Below, piece after piece: positions 29,870-39,113 of a DNA stretch of 64,000 nucleotides; within the stretch, counting starts at the first letter, position 1; each line of letters starts with the position of its first letter. Origin of the DNA: CAVXNB01 sp963763085 (GTDB taxonomy: Bacteria; Actinomycetota; Acidimicrobiia; Acidimicrobiales; Bog-793). The translations under genes were made by a program, and so were the position numbers. Location: the NCBI GenBank assembly GCA_963763085.1, contig CAVXNB010000008.1, positions 1-64,000 on the forward strand, read 5' to 3'. Under the pieces are notes generated by a model. The model did no database searches. It saw only the letters and a program-made list of their open reading frames with translations, and was not told the origin of the DNA.

Positions 29870-29893
29870 CGCCATTCTCTCTGCAGAATGGCG
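29870..29893. promoter_or_regulatory. 9-bp perfect inverted repeat between divergent amidohydrolase genes
   Basis: CGCCATTCT at 29870-29878 and AGAATGGCG at 29885-29893 around a 6-nt spacer CTCTGC. It lies 8 nt upstream of the minus-strand amidohydrolase start and 84 nt before the plus-strand one. A shared operator, or an mRNA hairpin, is possible. Confidence 0.45.
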
Positions 29894-29976
29894 GGCCTTA
29901 GGTCTCGCCTCTCGGCTGTTGCGAGCCGGTGGGACGGCCAAGTAACGTCACCCCGACACCTTGCCGGGGAGGTTGC

Positions 29977-31145
29977 ATGGACTTCAACAAGATCAAAGTT
30001 ATTGATGCCGACTCGCATGTCCTCGAGCCGCCGGACCTCTGGACGAGTCGGGTCGCGAGCAAGTGGGGAGACGTTGTGCCTCACGTCGTGCGCGATCGAG
30101 ACACGGGCGCCGACGTGTGGGTTATCGGTGGCGAGCGGGAACTGAGTGTCTCAAATGTGGCGATGGCCGGCTTTCCTGAGTATTTTCCCGATGGTCCGCT
30201 GACTTACGAGGACGTCGTCGAGGCAGGGCGCCATGGACTCGGAGGCCCGCCTGCGGAGGCTGGACGATTTCGGGATCTACGCGCAGATCTTCTATCCCAA
30301 CGTAGGTGGCTTCGGAGCCGGCTCGTATCTGCGCCTCCGCGACCCGAGGTTGATGCTCGAATGCATTCAAGCATACAACGACTTCGCCTTGGAATGGGCG
30401 AGCGCGGATCCGAAGCGGTTGATCCCGGTCATGACCGTCCCCTTCTGGGATATCGACGCCTCGGTGACCGAGATCGAGAGGTGCGCTGAACTGGGGCACA
30501 AGGGCATCATTCTGGGTAGTCAGCCCGAGCAGTTCGGAATGCCGATGCTGGCCCACCCCAGGTGGGATCCGATCTGGACAGCTAGCTCAGGAGCGGGACC
30601 TGCCGATCAACTTCCACATCGGCTCCGGAGATCGGGGATTCTTCCCGACAGGTTATGAGGGCAACGGAGCGCACGCCAACAGTGCCAAGTGTGCGATGTT
30701 GTTGTTCCTGGGCAATGCGAATGCCATTGGCGAGATTATCTGTTCGGGCATTTGCCACCGGTATCCTCGCCTTCGATTCGTATCGGTGGAGAGCGGCGTT
30801 GGTTGGATTCCGTTCCTTTTGGAGGCGCTCAATTGGCAGTGGGACAACAATGGCGTCGTTCACGAGCATCCCGAATATGATCTTCGCCCCAGCGAGTATT
30901 TCAGTCGGCAGGTGTTCGTCTGTTTCTGGTTCGAGGCTGCGGTCACCTTCGACCGGTGGTTGAGTGCTGACAACGTCCTCTATTCCACGGACTATCCCCA
31001 TGCCACGAGCATGTCGCCTGGGCCGGCCTCGGTCGCCTTGCCAGCTGGAGAATTCATTCGCAAGAATTACGCACATCTGTCCGAAAGCGAGGCGCAACGA
31101 GTTTTCCAGGACAACGCTGCCAGCCTCTACGGGATAGCTGTCTAG
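29977..31145 (+). CDS. Amidohydrolase 2 (ACMSD-type) family protein (frameshifted)
   Basis: ATG 29977 follows a strong GGGGAGG site. MDFNKIKVIDADSHVLEPPDLW is the family N-terminus. The frame changes at ~30228 to RHGMDSEARLRRLDDFGIYAQIFYP and PVMTVPFWDIDASVTEIERC, and at ~30585 to ERDLPINFHIGSGDRGFFPTGYEG. It then reads GICHRYPRLRFVSVESGVGWIPFLLE and LYSTDYPHATSMSP to the end. It is a paralogue of the divergent gene. The stop TAG overlaps the GTG of the PaaK-like gene by one base, so it heads a five-gene plus operon. Confidence 0.83.
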
Positions 31146-32452
31146 TGCCGGAGTCGAGCGAGGACGCAGATCGCGGTACCTGGAGCGGCGCGGAGCTCCT
31201 TCCCGTCAGTGGCAAGCAAGCGATGAGAGAAGGTCTTCTGGGCGCGCGGCTGGAGAAGGCGTATCGGGAGGGCGGGCTTTACCGTCAACTGTGGGACGAG
31301 GACGGCCTCTCCTCGACCGCAGCGAGGGGAGTCGTGATCTACCTCGATTTCCTCTGGTTCGAAAGGAGATGTCCCGGGAATATCGCGCCGCGACCGGCGA
31401 TCTGTTTGGGGGGCTGTCAGCCGGCGTGCGTCCAGGTACGGTGATCACGCGTAGCACGGGGACAACCGGGCGAGCCGACCTTTTTCGTCAGCACACGGGC
31501 GGACGTAGCCCAGATGGCAGACATCGTCGCCTCCTATCTCTGGATGTGCGGTATCAGGCCAGGTGCACTGGTGCTCTTGCCCGGCATCGGGGGAGGTGGG
31601 ACGCGGGGCGACATTCCCGTCATCGAAGGAACTCGGCTCATGGGCGCTGTGCTCATGACCGCCGATCCCGGTAACGCTGCCGAGGTCTATCATTTGATTC
31701 GAACTGTGGAGCCGAGCGCCCTTCTGCTGACCCAACGACTTCTCGACGGGCTCCGCGTTCGCTGCCTAGAGGAAGGTGGCGATCTCCGAGAGCTGTTCAC
31801 GCCGGTGTCATCGGTTCTCTATGCCGCTAAGCCACTATCGCACAGCGCCCGTAGTCGTCTGGACGAGGAGCTGGGCGCAGAGACATTTGACATGGGCGGT
31901 ATCGGCGACCTCGCCTTGTGGGGTAGCGAGTGCTCATGCCACGACGGCTTGCATCTCCGGGACGACCTTTTCGAGATCGAGTGTCTCGATCTCGAGACGG
32001 GTGAGCCGGTGGCCGAGGGAGAGCAGGGCCGGCTCGTATACACCTCGCTGTGGGACGAAGGCATGAACTGGATCCGGTGGGACTCGGAGGATGTCGGCTG
32101 GGTCAAGGCGAGCGTGTGCCAGTGCGGGCGCACCACCCCCCGGGTCGCGATGTTAGGTCGCATCTCTGAAGCGTTTCGTCTCGGCGACCGATGGCTGTAC
32201 CCACCGAGCGTCGAGGCGGAGCTGAGCGACATCCTCGGCACCACGGACGTGTTCTTCCAGGTGGACCGCGAGCGCCAGAGCGGTCAGCTGCTCCGAGTGC
32301 GCGTCGCCCTCCCCGATGGGAGCGACGAGGCGTCAGTGGGTGACAGGCTGTCGGCACTCTTGGGGGAGAGCCTCGAGGTGGACGCAGCGACGCAAGCGGA
32401 GATCCTCGAAGGGTCGCCCTGGTACAAGTATCGGCAGGTACGCGATGTCTGA
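31145..32452 (+). CDS. PaaK-like phenylacetate-CoA ligase family protein (frameshifted N-terminal third)
   Basis: GTG 31145 start. LEKAYREGGLYRQLWDEDGLS is the usual PaaK-like opening. The frame changes at ~31330 (DLPRFPLVRKEMSREYRAA, then VITRSTGTTG, the AMP-binding loop) and at ~31480, after which 31514-32452 is open: MADIVASYLWMCGIRPGALVLL, then FDMGGIGDLALWGSEC in the acyl-binding region and LVYTSLWDEGMNWIRWDSEDVGWV. A CxCG pair (VCQCGRTTP) matches the PaaK zinc-like segment. The end overlaps the next ligase ATG. Likely an aryl- or cycloalkyl-acid activating enzyme. Confidence 0.78.
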
Positions 32453-33992
32453 CGAAGGCTTGTTGCCGCCGTCCCTGCAAGTTGTCGGTCTCGGCCATCT
32501 GCTGCGAGAACGTCGACGTTCCTACCCGGACAACGAAGCTGTTGTCTGCGGCACGACCCGCTTGGGCTATGCGGAGCTGGATCGACGCGTCGACCAACTC
32601 GCGGGCGTTCTGGAGAGCTCCGGCGTGGCAATCGGGGGAAGGGTGCTTTGGCTGGGCCAGAACTGTCACCAGCTCTGGGAGACTCTACTGGCCGCCGCGC
32701 GGTTGGGCGCCATCTGCTGCCCAGTCAACTGGCGCCTCACGCCGGCGGAGGCCCGACTGAGTACTCGATGACTTCGATCCTGAGGTAGTTCTCTGGCAGC
32801 CCGGCGTGTTCGGCTCAGAAGCCGGCAAGGAGGAGATCTCCCCCGAGAGCCGAGCGCGCTGGATATCCGCCGGAACAGGGAGCCCTCGGGCAATACGAGG
32901 AGTTGATCGGTCGGGTCCGGGGGTTATACCGAGCGAGAGATCAGCGACGAGCTGCCATTTCTCGCGCATCTACACCGCTGCGTTCGCCGGTCGGTCCCGA
33001 GCAGCCTTATTGAGTCACCGTGCGATCATCGTGCACAGCCTCTGCCTTGCACTCATCCAGCATCTTGACGAGAGGTCCATCTACCTCAACTGCGGTCCGA
33101 TGTACCACATGGGCACGTTGATGAGTACGTTTGCCACGTTCCTGGTGGCGGGCAAGAACGTCTTCCTTCCTCGGATCGAGCCGGAAACGGTCGCGGCGAC
33201 GATAAGCCGTGAGCGTTGTACGAGTGCCTTCCTGCCGGGGCCGGTGCTCGAAGAGATTGCTAGCGCGGCCGAAACCGGAGGCTTCAGCCTCAAGTCGTTG
33301 CTGGTGGACGAGGAGAACGCCTGCTGCGCGCGCAAGGCGCACCGGATTTGAGTCCGTGGGGAGGCGCACCGGGCGGGTACGGGCAGACGGAAGCCACTGC
33401 GATCCTTACGGCCAGGGCACTCGCTACACCGCGGCGAGGCGGGCACGGGAGACCGCTTCCGGTCGCCGAGGTTCGCGTCGTCGACGACGATGGGGAGGAA
33501 TTGCCCGCTGGCGAGGTTGGAGAGATCGTCGCGCGCAGCCCGACGCTCATGCTGGGATATCTTCATCAGGCGGAAGAGAATGCGGCACGGTCGAAGGACG
33601 GGTGGTTCTACACCACGGACCTCGGTCGCAGAGAGGAAGATGGATCGATCACGTTTCTTGGGACCGCGTCGCGACTGATCAAGACCGGCGGCGAGAACGT
33701 CTACCCTGCCGAGGTGGAGCAGTGCATTCGGTCGATCGAGAGTGTTGCCGAAGTTGCCGTCGTCGGCCTGCCTGACCGGGTATGGGGCGAGAGGGTCGCT
33801 GCGGTCGTCGTGCCTAAAGCTGGTTTCTCTCTCGAGGTGGCCGAGATCACGGCTCATTGCCAAGACGCGATCGCCGGCTACAAGAAACCGCGAGAGATCA
33901 TGATCGCTTCGGCGATTCCGCGTCTCAGCCACGGAGCAGCCGATGACGATGCGCTACGTGAGATGCTGATGGCACGCGAGGACCAGCAATAG
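32445..33992 (+). CDS. AMP-dependent acyl-CoA synthetase (frameshifted; A10 lysine not seen)
   Basis: ATG 32445 gives MSDEGLLPPSLQVVGLGHLLRERR. The N-domain ends CCPVNWRLTPAEARL at ~32755. The next ~250 nt are scrambled between frames (the AMP P-loop region around 32900-32990 is not cleanly readable). Then AALLSHRAIIVHSL, LNCGPMYHMGTLMSTFATFL and SLKSLLVDEEN, and after ~33310 GGYGQTEATAILTARAL, DGWFYTTDLGRREEDGSITF and LIKTGGENVYPAEVEQCI. The tail ASAIPRLSHGAADDDALREML stands where the catalytic-Lys motif (TxxGKxxK) should be; no lysine is visible. Either a local indel or a real change. Confidence 0.75.
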
Positions 33993-34041
33993 AGGTTGAT
34001 GCGTCAGCGTCGACCGCCGGCGCAGCAAGGACGAACGAGAG

Positions 34042-34521
34042 TTGGAACAACCTGATCGCGACGTCGAGCTCTTTGAGCGGTTCCCCGATGTTCGCATCGA
34101 CCACGACAACAAGCACTTCTACCTCGGCCTGCTCGAGCGTCGGCTTCTGCTCAATCGATGCGACGATTGTGGTTACTGGCACTCGCCTCCTCGATCGATC
34201 TGCCCCCGATGTTGGTCCACCGCGGTCGTCCCGACCGCGGTGAGCGGCGCTGGCACGGTCGCGCTCCTCACGTTTCTTCATCAAGGCCCCCCGGCTCCCG
34301 GTGTCAGCTATGACGTCCCATATCCGCTTGCGGCCATCGAGCTCTGCGAACAGGAAGGGCTGAGATTCAGTTCCACGATTGTGGATTGTCCTCGTTCCTC
34401 GATTCGCCTCGGAATGGAAGTCGAGCTGGCGTGGGTAAGCCGAGCGGGCAACCCGCACCCGGTCTTCCGGCCTCCGGACGTCCCGAATTCGACCGGTGCA
34501 ACCACGCAGGGAGGAGCATGA
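34042..34521 (+). CDS. DUF35 Zn-ribbon/OB-fold protein, thiolase partner (second copy)
   Basis: 159 residues, intact. The TTG start was taken from the open frame (MEQPDRDVELFERFPDV). The zinc ribbon is CDDCGYWHSPPRSICPRC, followed by the OB-fold GTVALLTFLHQGPPAP. It overlaps the thiolase ATG by 4 nt, as in the first DUF35-thiolase pair at 5022-6652, but in reverse strand and with clearly different sequence. It probably forms an obligate complex with the downstream thiolase. Confidence 0.85.
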   Translation: MEQPDRDVELFERFPDVRIDHDNKHFYLGLLERRLLLNRCDDCGYWHSPPRSICPRCWSTAVVPTAVSGAGTVALLTFLHQGPPAPGVSYDVPYPLAAIELCEQEGLRFSSTIVDCPRSSIRLGMEVELAWVSRAGNPHPVFRPPDVPNSTGATTQGGA

Positions 34522-35716
34522 CGCGTCGTAACCCGGTGACGGACCGGGTTGCCATTGTCGGCGTCGGGACCGCTCCCTATAGCCGCGAGGGGAATGAGAG
34601 AACGCCGGGATCGTTGGCGATTGATGCTTGTACGAGGGCCATACGGGACGCGGGGCTCACGGCAGGAGATATTGACGGGATCTGTGGCTCCGCGGTGGCT
34701 GCACCCTACATTCAAACCGCTCTCGGCATCCCTGCCACGACTTGGTGGGCGAATTTGGAGGGTCCGTGCGGTGCTCACGTCATCGCGGCCATGAACGCCG
34801 TTTATGCCGGGACTTGCAACACCGCCTTGGTGTATCACTCCGTATTTCGTACTGGCGGCTTCTCCCGGTCCGCGGCCCGCGATCCCTACCGAGTGAGGGC
34901 CAGCCTGGGTCAGGCCGATCTCCGTGCTTTCATGGGCACGGGTCACGTGGCACCCGAGCCGTTTAGCCTCTTTGGATCCGCAGGTTACGCCGCCTGGGCT
35001 GGTCGGTATCTGCACGATTACGGCGCAAAGCGCGAGTACTTGGGGCATCTTGCCCTCAATGCCCGCAGAAACGCGAGGGACAATGAAAATGCCGTCTTGA
35101 GAGCGCCTCTCACGATGGAGGACTTTCTGACAGCGCGGATGATCCGCGAGCCCTTGTGCCTCTACGACATGGATATCCCCGTCGATGGAGCCGACGCGTT
35201 CGTCTTGACGACACGTGAACGAGCTGAAGACTCGGCGCTGCCTCACGTGCTCATCCACGCAGCCACCATGGGTCAGACAGATCACAGTGCGGAGGATCAG
35301 ACGATAGACCTCGCACACACCGGTCAGAGCGTCGTAATGAAGAATCTATGGGCCGCCAGCGAGATCGGCCGGTCGCGGGATCGACCTCTTCTACCCGTAT
35401 GACGGCTTCACCATCATCGCCCTGAAATGGTTCGAGAGCGTCGGTTACTGCGGCCTAGGTGAAGCGGGTCCTTTCATCGAGGAAAACTGGGACGCTGCGG
35501 AAGGCCGGATCATGATCAGCGGCCGTGTCCCGGTCAACTGCCACGGAGGAAGCTTGGCCGAAGGAGCCACGCATGGCGCCGGACATATCCGAGACGCTGT
35601 CCACCGCCTTCGCCGCGCCTGCTGGCGGGGACTCGCGCTCGCCCGCGACCGCCCTGCTGACGATTGGCGGGTTCTTCTTCAATTGTCAGGGGATGATTCT
35701 TCGACGACCTGGCTAG
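34518..35716 (+). CDS. SCPx/Ltp2-like thiolase-family protein (second copy; frameshifted C-terminus)
   Basis: Starts MTRRNPVTDRVAIVGVGTAPYSREG. The centre holds WANLEGPCGAHVIAAMNAVYAG, with the reactive-Cys region as EGPCGAHV, and the long region LCLYDMDIPVDGADAFVLTT. The frame changes at ~35380 to GIDLFYPYDGFTIIALKWFESVGYCG and GRVPVNCHGGSLAEGATHGAGH. It changes again at ~35610 to ATALLTIGGFFFNCQGMILRR with TAG 35714-35716. That gives about 400 residues, normal for SCPx-like proteins. Its stop abuts the convergent NifU-like gene. Confidence 0.78.
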
Positions 35717-36011
35717 TTGAGTCCGTCGTTGGCCTCTTCGCTGATGTTCCTCGCGGGGATCGTGCAGGCGGACCTCTCGGATGTCAGGATTCGTCTCCGC
35801 TAGGCGGTGCTGGATGATCTGGGTCAAGAGGTCCTTTGGCAGCACGCATTCTGGACACCCGGAACTCGATAGGTCGAGATCGAGTTCGACGATCGAGGAC
35901 GCAATCGAGCGGATGCGCAATTCGGCGCCGTCGGCTTGAACGATCTCATTCAGCTCGCTCAACGCGGCGAGAATCGGGGGCATTGCGAGCCAGAGCTTCG
36001 CTAGACGACAT
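35713..36011 (-). CDS. Small NifU-like (C-terminal domain) CxxC protein
   Basis: The open core (about 35983-35740) reads ALSELNEIVQADGAELRIRS, then a strand pair and SGCPECVLPKDLLTQIIQHRL, then ETNPDIREV. That is the layout of the NifU C-terminal domain (DGG strand, CxxC, helix, PEV), with Ala in place of the second Gly and a Cys-Pro-Glu-Cys site. Both ends need an indel. ATG 36011, overlapping the upstream stop, gives MSSSEALAR before the frame switches, and ISEEANDGLN ends the other side at 35713. Third gene of the UGSC operon. Such domains hold an Fe-S cluster or thiols; the role here is unknown. Confidence 0.5.
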
Positions 36012-36999
36012 TTGACGACACTTGGACGAGTTCGAATGTCGGATTCGAGAGATGAGGTGTGAGCACCCATGACCATGGGACCCCCGGGCCGCCGGCAGCC
36101 ACGATCAGGACGTTAGTCGGAGAGGCCAGATGGAGCTTGCGGTCGAACTTTCCTTGAGTCTCGGCTACCAGCTTGGGCCATAGGTACTCCTGGATCAACT
36201 GTTTCGTCCAGCCGCCGTCCAGTAGGCGGCGCTGGTGCTCGTCACCTACCACGAGCACGATGCTGCGGTCGTCTCCACACCACTCGTCGAACTCCAACCC
36301 GCTCAGTCTGGCGGTCTCCCAGATTGTGTCGAGGATGGCCTCGGGCTCCGGCTCGAACTCGGTCACCTGCGTGAAGAACATGACAGAGTGGATGCTTACG
36401 ACGCTGTCCTCAATGTTGTACCCGTGCTGCACATGGAGGGGCATCCAATCACTTGCCTCTTCGTTTTCTCCGAAGCAAAAGGAGTAGCGCAGTGGCCAGC
36501 TAAAGCTTGCCCGGTCCAGGACGCCCGGAACGGCGCGGCAAACGTTGCGGATCACGAGCCGCAGCGCCCGGCCGATCGTGGCGTTCGCTCGGAACCCGGG
36601 GCCAAAGCAGCCGAGGCCGCTCTGAACCTCAAGTTGTCGGCGCACCGGTCCGTTGATGATCACCGCCTGCGCCGCGCCAGCCAAGGTGGCCGTCGTCGAA
36701 TGCGAATTTCCCTTCGGTTGAAGATGTGCCCGGACAGCAGCCGCCACGACAGGGAAGTACTCGGGCCGACAGCCGGCCATGACGGCGTTGACAGCCGCCT
36801 TCTCCGCGGTCACGACGACGTTTCGAGTGGGCACGTCGCCCAGCACCGCGTCCGGCTCCAATCCTGCAGCTCGGAGCATCGAGTCGACCCGCTCCGGCGT
36901 GGGGGGTATTACCGGGAGGCCATCGGTCCAGCCTCGTGTGAGGTAGTCCTCAGCAGCCTCCTCGAACGTCTCGTAGCGGCGCTCCTCAGAGGTCAGCAT
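36001..36999 (-). CDS. UGSC-associated large protein (conserved hypothetical)
   Basis: 332 residues, intact. It starts MLTSEERRYETFEEAAEDYLTRGWTDGLPVIPPTPERV, a signature I know from the protein that neighbours UGSC-family genes. VMAGCRPEYFPVVAAAVRAHL, a GNSHSTTATLAGAAQAVIINGPV block and FGPGFRANATIGRALRLVIRNV follow. Function is not established. Start ATG 36999 (GTG 37002 also open); it overlaps the UGSC gene by 14 nt and the NifU-like gene overlaps its stop, so all three are probably co-translated. Confidence 0.78.
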   Translation of the reverse strand: MLTSEERRYETFEEAAEDYLTRGWTDGLPVIPPTPERVDSMLRAAGLEPDAVLGDVPTRNVVVTAEKAAVNAVMAGCRPEYFPVVAAAVRAHLQPKGNSHSTTATLAGAAQAVIINGPVRRQLEVQSGLGCFGPGFRANATIGRALRLVIRNVCRAVPGVLDRASFSWPLRYSFCFGENEEASDWMPLHVQHGYNIEDSVVSIHSVMFFTQVTEFEPEPEAILDTIWETARLSGLEFDEWCGDDRSIVLVVGDEHQRRLLDGGWTKQLIQEYLWPKLVAETQGKFDRKLHLASPTNVLIVAAGGPGVPWSWVLTPHLSNPTFELVQVSSNVV

Positions 37000-37549
37000 C
37001 ACCCGCAGGGGGTCGAACCAGGCGCCGGTTCACCGCGGGGGCGATCTCGGCCGCCAGCGCGAGCGCTTCCTCCTTGGTCCAATGAGCTGTCGGGTTGTGC
37101 GGGTAGTCGACGATGACGACCGGATAGTCGGCCGCGCCAACGAGCCGGGCCATGGCCTGGACCGCCGGCACTAAGGCCGTATGGACCACGCACACCGCGG
37201 GGATCCCAGCCTCTTCGAGGTCCAGCGCGTCCCGCATGCTCCGAGTGCTGCAACTGCCACACCCACCGAAGCCGGTGACAGCCACTGTCGCGTGCTCTTT
37301 GATGTTCGCCCACTGGCGTGGCCAGGGCGGGACCGACACATTGGGTTTGACGACCTTGACGACCCCTGCCAGATCCTCCGTCTCGGACAATACCTGCGCA
37401 AGGGCGTCGAACATGATCTCCGAGTCGCCCAATCCGTTGGCAATCACGCCGAGCACCTGACCGCTCAGGCTTGGCGGTCGTTCTGCCAAGCGGAAACCGA
37501 CGTCAGCTCCCAAAGGCCCGTTGGTCGGGTCCAGCGTCACGATGGACAT
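36986..37549 (-). CDS. UGSC-family protein, cysteine form
   Basis: 187 residues. ATG 37549 sits behind GGAGGCG; the open frame extends further upstream to 37828 but without family sequence. The core is AVTGFGGCGSCSTRSMRDALDLEEAGIPAV. The UGSC selenocysteine position is Cys here (TGT), giving CGSC, so this is a cysteine homologue and no SECIS is required. A probable thiol-redox protein; reaction unknown. Encoded with the partner protein and a NifU-like CxxC protein. Confidence 0.8.
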   Translation of the reverse strand: MSIVTLDPTNGPLGADVGFRLAERPPSLSGQVLGVIANGLGDSEIMFDALAQVLSETEDLAGVVKVVKPNVSVPPWPRQWANIKEHATVAVTGFGGCGSCSTRSMRDALDLEEAGIPAVCVVHTALVPAVQAMARLVGAADYPVVIVDYPHNPTAHWTKEEALALAAEIAPAVNRRLVRPPAGDADL

Positions 37550-37662
37550 GGTCGCGCCTCCTGATCGAGGTAGTGCCCGCATCCGAACTTGATGTCCGAA
37601 TGCTATATCGCCAGCGCTGTGATGACGCCAACCGCACCGACCGCACCGCGGGCACCTGGTGC

Positions 37663-38518
37663 TCAGAGGCTGATCAACACGATGCCGGTCGCGACCAGCG
37701 CGGCCGCTGCCACCCGCCTCGCTCCGAAGCGTTCCTTGAAGAACAGCGAGCCGATGATCGCAGCGGAGATGACGCCGGTCTCCCGCACGGCGGCGACTTC
37801 GGCCAGAGGCGCCTTGGTCTGCGCCCACAGCACGATCCCGTAGCCGCCGACGGTCAGCGCTCCGGCGATCAGTCCGAGGGTCCAGGTCCGGGCCGACCTC
37901 CAGACCTTCGCCGGCCGGCGAAGGACGGCTACCACCGGCAACACCGGCCCCCCGAGGAAGAAGAGAAGCGCGGCGTAGGCGTAGGGGTCATGGGATCGGC
38001 GCACGCCGAGGCCGTCGACGAGCGTGTAGGCGGCGATGATCAACCCCGTGAAGACCGCGGCCGCGACTGCGGGCAGATCGGACCGTGCCAGGTGGCCCGA
38101 GGACAGGGCCAGGCTCATGAGACCTGTGGCGAGCACGACGATGCCGGCCAGCGCGATCGCCGGCAGGTGTTCGCCGGCGAGGCGGTAGGCACCGACGGCC
38201 ACGACCAGCGGAGCAGTGCCGCGGGCGATCGGGTACGTCTGGTTGAAGGCGCCCAGCCGGTACGAGTTCATAAGGGCGAGGTCGTAGCCGACGTGCAGCG
38301 CCGGCCGAGACCGCGGCGAACGCAATGGCCGTGCCGTTCGGGAACCCGGTGACGACCAGCGCCAAGCCGCCGGCCACGGTCGCGACCACCTCGATTATCG
38401 CGAAGGCGACCAGCCGGTCGTCGACGTACTTGGCGATGGCGTTCCAGAGTGCGTTGAGGACGCCGGCGCCAATGACCATCACGGTGACGAAGGCGCTCAG
38501 GGAGTATTCAGCCGTCAT
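37663..38518 (-). CDS. DMT-superfamily (EamA) membrane transporter (one frameshift)
   Basis: Start ATG 38518 gives MTAEYSLSAFVTVMVIGAGVLNALWNAIAKYVDDRLV. The frame changes at ~38300 and continues DLALMNSYRLGAFNQTYPIARGTAPLVVAV, a typical EamA half-domain join. About ten hydrophobic segments follow, including VVAVLRRPAKVWRSART between the halves, and the end VAAAALVATGIVLISL. It lies divergent to the VOC gene across an AT-rich element (38550-38572). Substrate unknown; export of a small metabolite is usual for the family. Confidence 0.78.
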
Positions 38519-38549
38519 GAGCGCCTGTGACGTCGCATCTTTGACGGCG

Positions 38550-38572
38550 AAATGTACCAATATTATGATCGA
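38550..38572 (+). promoter_or_regulatory. AT-rich 23-bp element E (regulon repeat), divergent DMT/VOC promoter
   Basis: AATGTACCAATATTATGATC matches about 15 of 23 positions of element B (41634-41656), mainly AATGT and the TTA-GATC end. It lies between the DMT start (38518) and the VOC start (38637), where a promoter for both is expected. Weakest of the five copies. Confidence 0.4.
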
Positions 38573-38636
38573 TGAGCAAGAGGGCACTCGGGCTGACCAC
38601 GACAGCCTCCGAAGCGCACCCAACCAAGGAGGAGAC

Positions 38637-39113
38637 ATGTCCATGCCGGAGTACGGGATCTCTCAGGTGGGCATGGTCGTCGCGGATCTCGACGCGACGA
38701 TGCGCCAATACCACGACTCGTTCGGCTGGGGACCGTGGAACATCTACGAGTACCGGGAGCCGTGGCTGCACGACCTCAAACTGAAGGGGCAGCCGGCCGA
38801 GTTCACCTGGATGGGAGCGGAGGCACATGCCGGCGGCACCTGGATCGAGCTTCTCCAGCCTTTGGAAGGGGGCGGTCCGCTCGCGGATTGGCTTACCGAG
38901 AACGGCGACGGCGTGCACCACCTCGGCTACGAAGCCCCCGACGAGACAGAAGCGAGGCGGCTGCAGCGCAAGTTCGAGGACGACGGCATGACCGAGCTCG
39001 TCTCCGCCTACTGCGGCGACATGTACTTCTTCTACATGCAGGCCTCACCGCTCATCATCGAGGTGTGGGCAGGTAGCGCCGATGCGCTCACGCCCAGTCG
39101 CGTATACCCGTGA
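38637..39113 (+). CDS. VOC-family (glyoxalase/epimerase-like) protein, single domain
   Basis: 158 residues, ATG 38637 after AAGGAGGAG. YGISQVGMVVADLDATMRQYHDSFGWGPW opens the fold, then WIELLQPLEGGGPLADWL, GDGVHHLGYEAPDETEARRL and IIEVWAGSADAL close it. Candidate metal ligands are the early Gln/His, the Glu in WIELLQP, the HHLG His and the C-terminal IIEVW Glu, as in methylmalonyl-CoA epimerase-like VOC enzymes. The stop overlaps the GntR GTG start. A two-domain relative lies at 43345. Confidence 0.85.
   Translation: MSMPEYGISQVGMVVADLDATMRQYHDSFGWGPWNIYEYREPWLHDLKLKGQPAEFTWMGAEAHAGGTWIELLQPLEGGGPLADWLTENGDGVHHLGYEAPDETEARRLQRKFEDDGMTELVSAYCGDMYFFYMQASPLIIEVWAGSADALTPSRVYP

Noticed and set aside
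32467..32500. TGCAAGTTGTCGG resembling half of the 9248 palindrome plus flank
   Set aside because: It lies within the coding start of the CoA ligase, lacks the second half, and is best taken as chance.
37243..37270. Possible selenocysteine site in the UGSC-family gene
   Set aside because: The position is TGT (Cys) and no in-frame TGA is present, so no recoding is needed.
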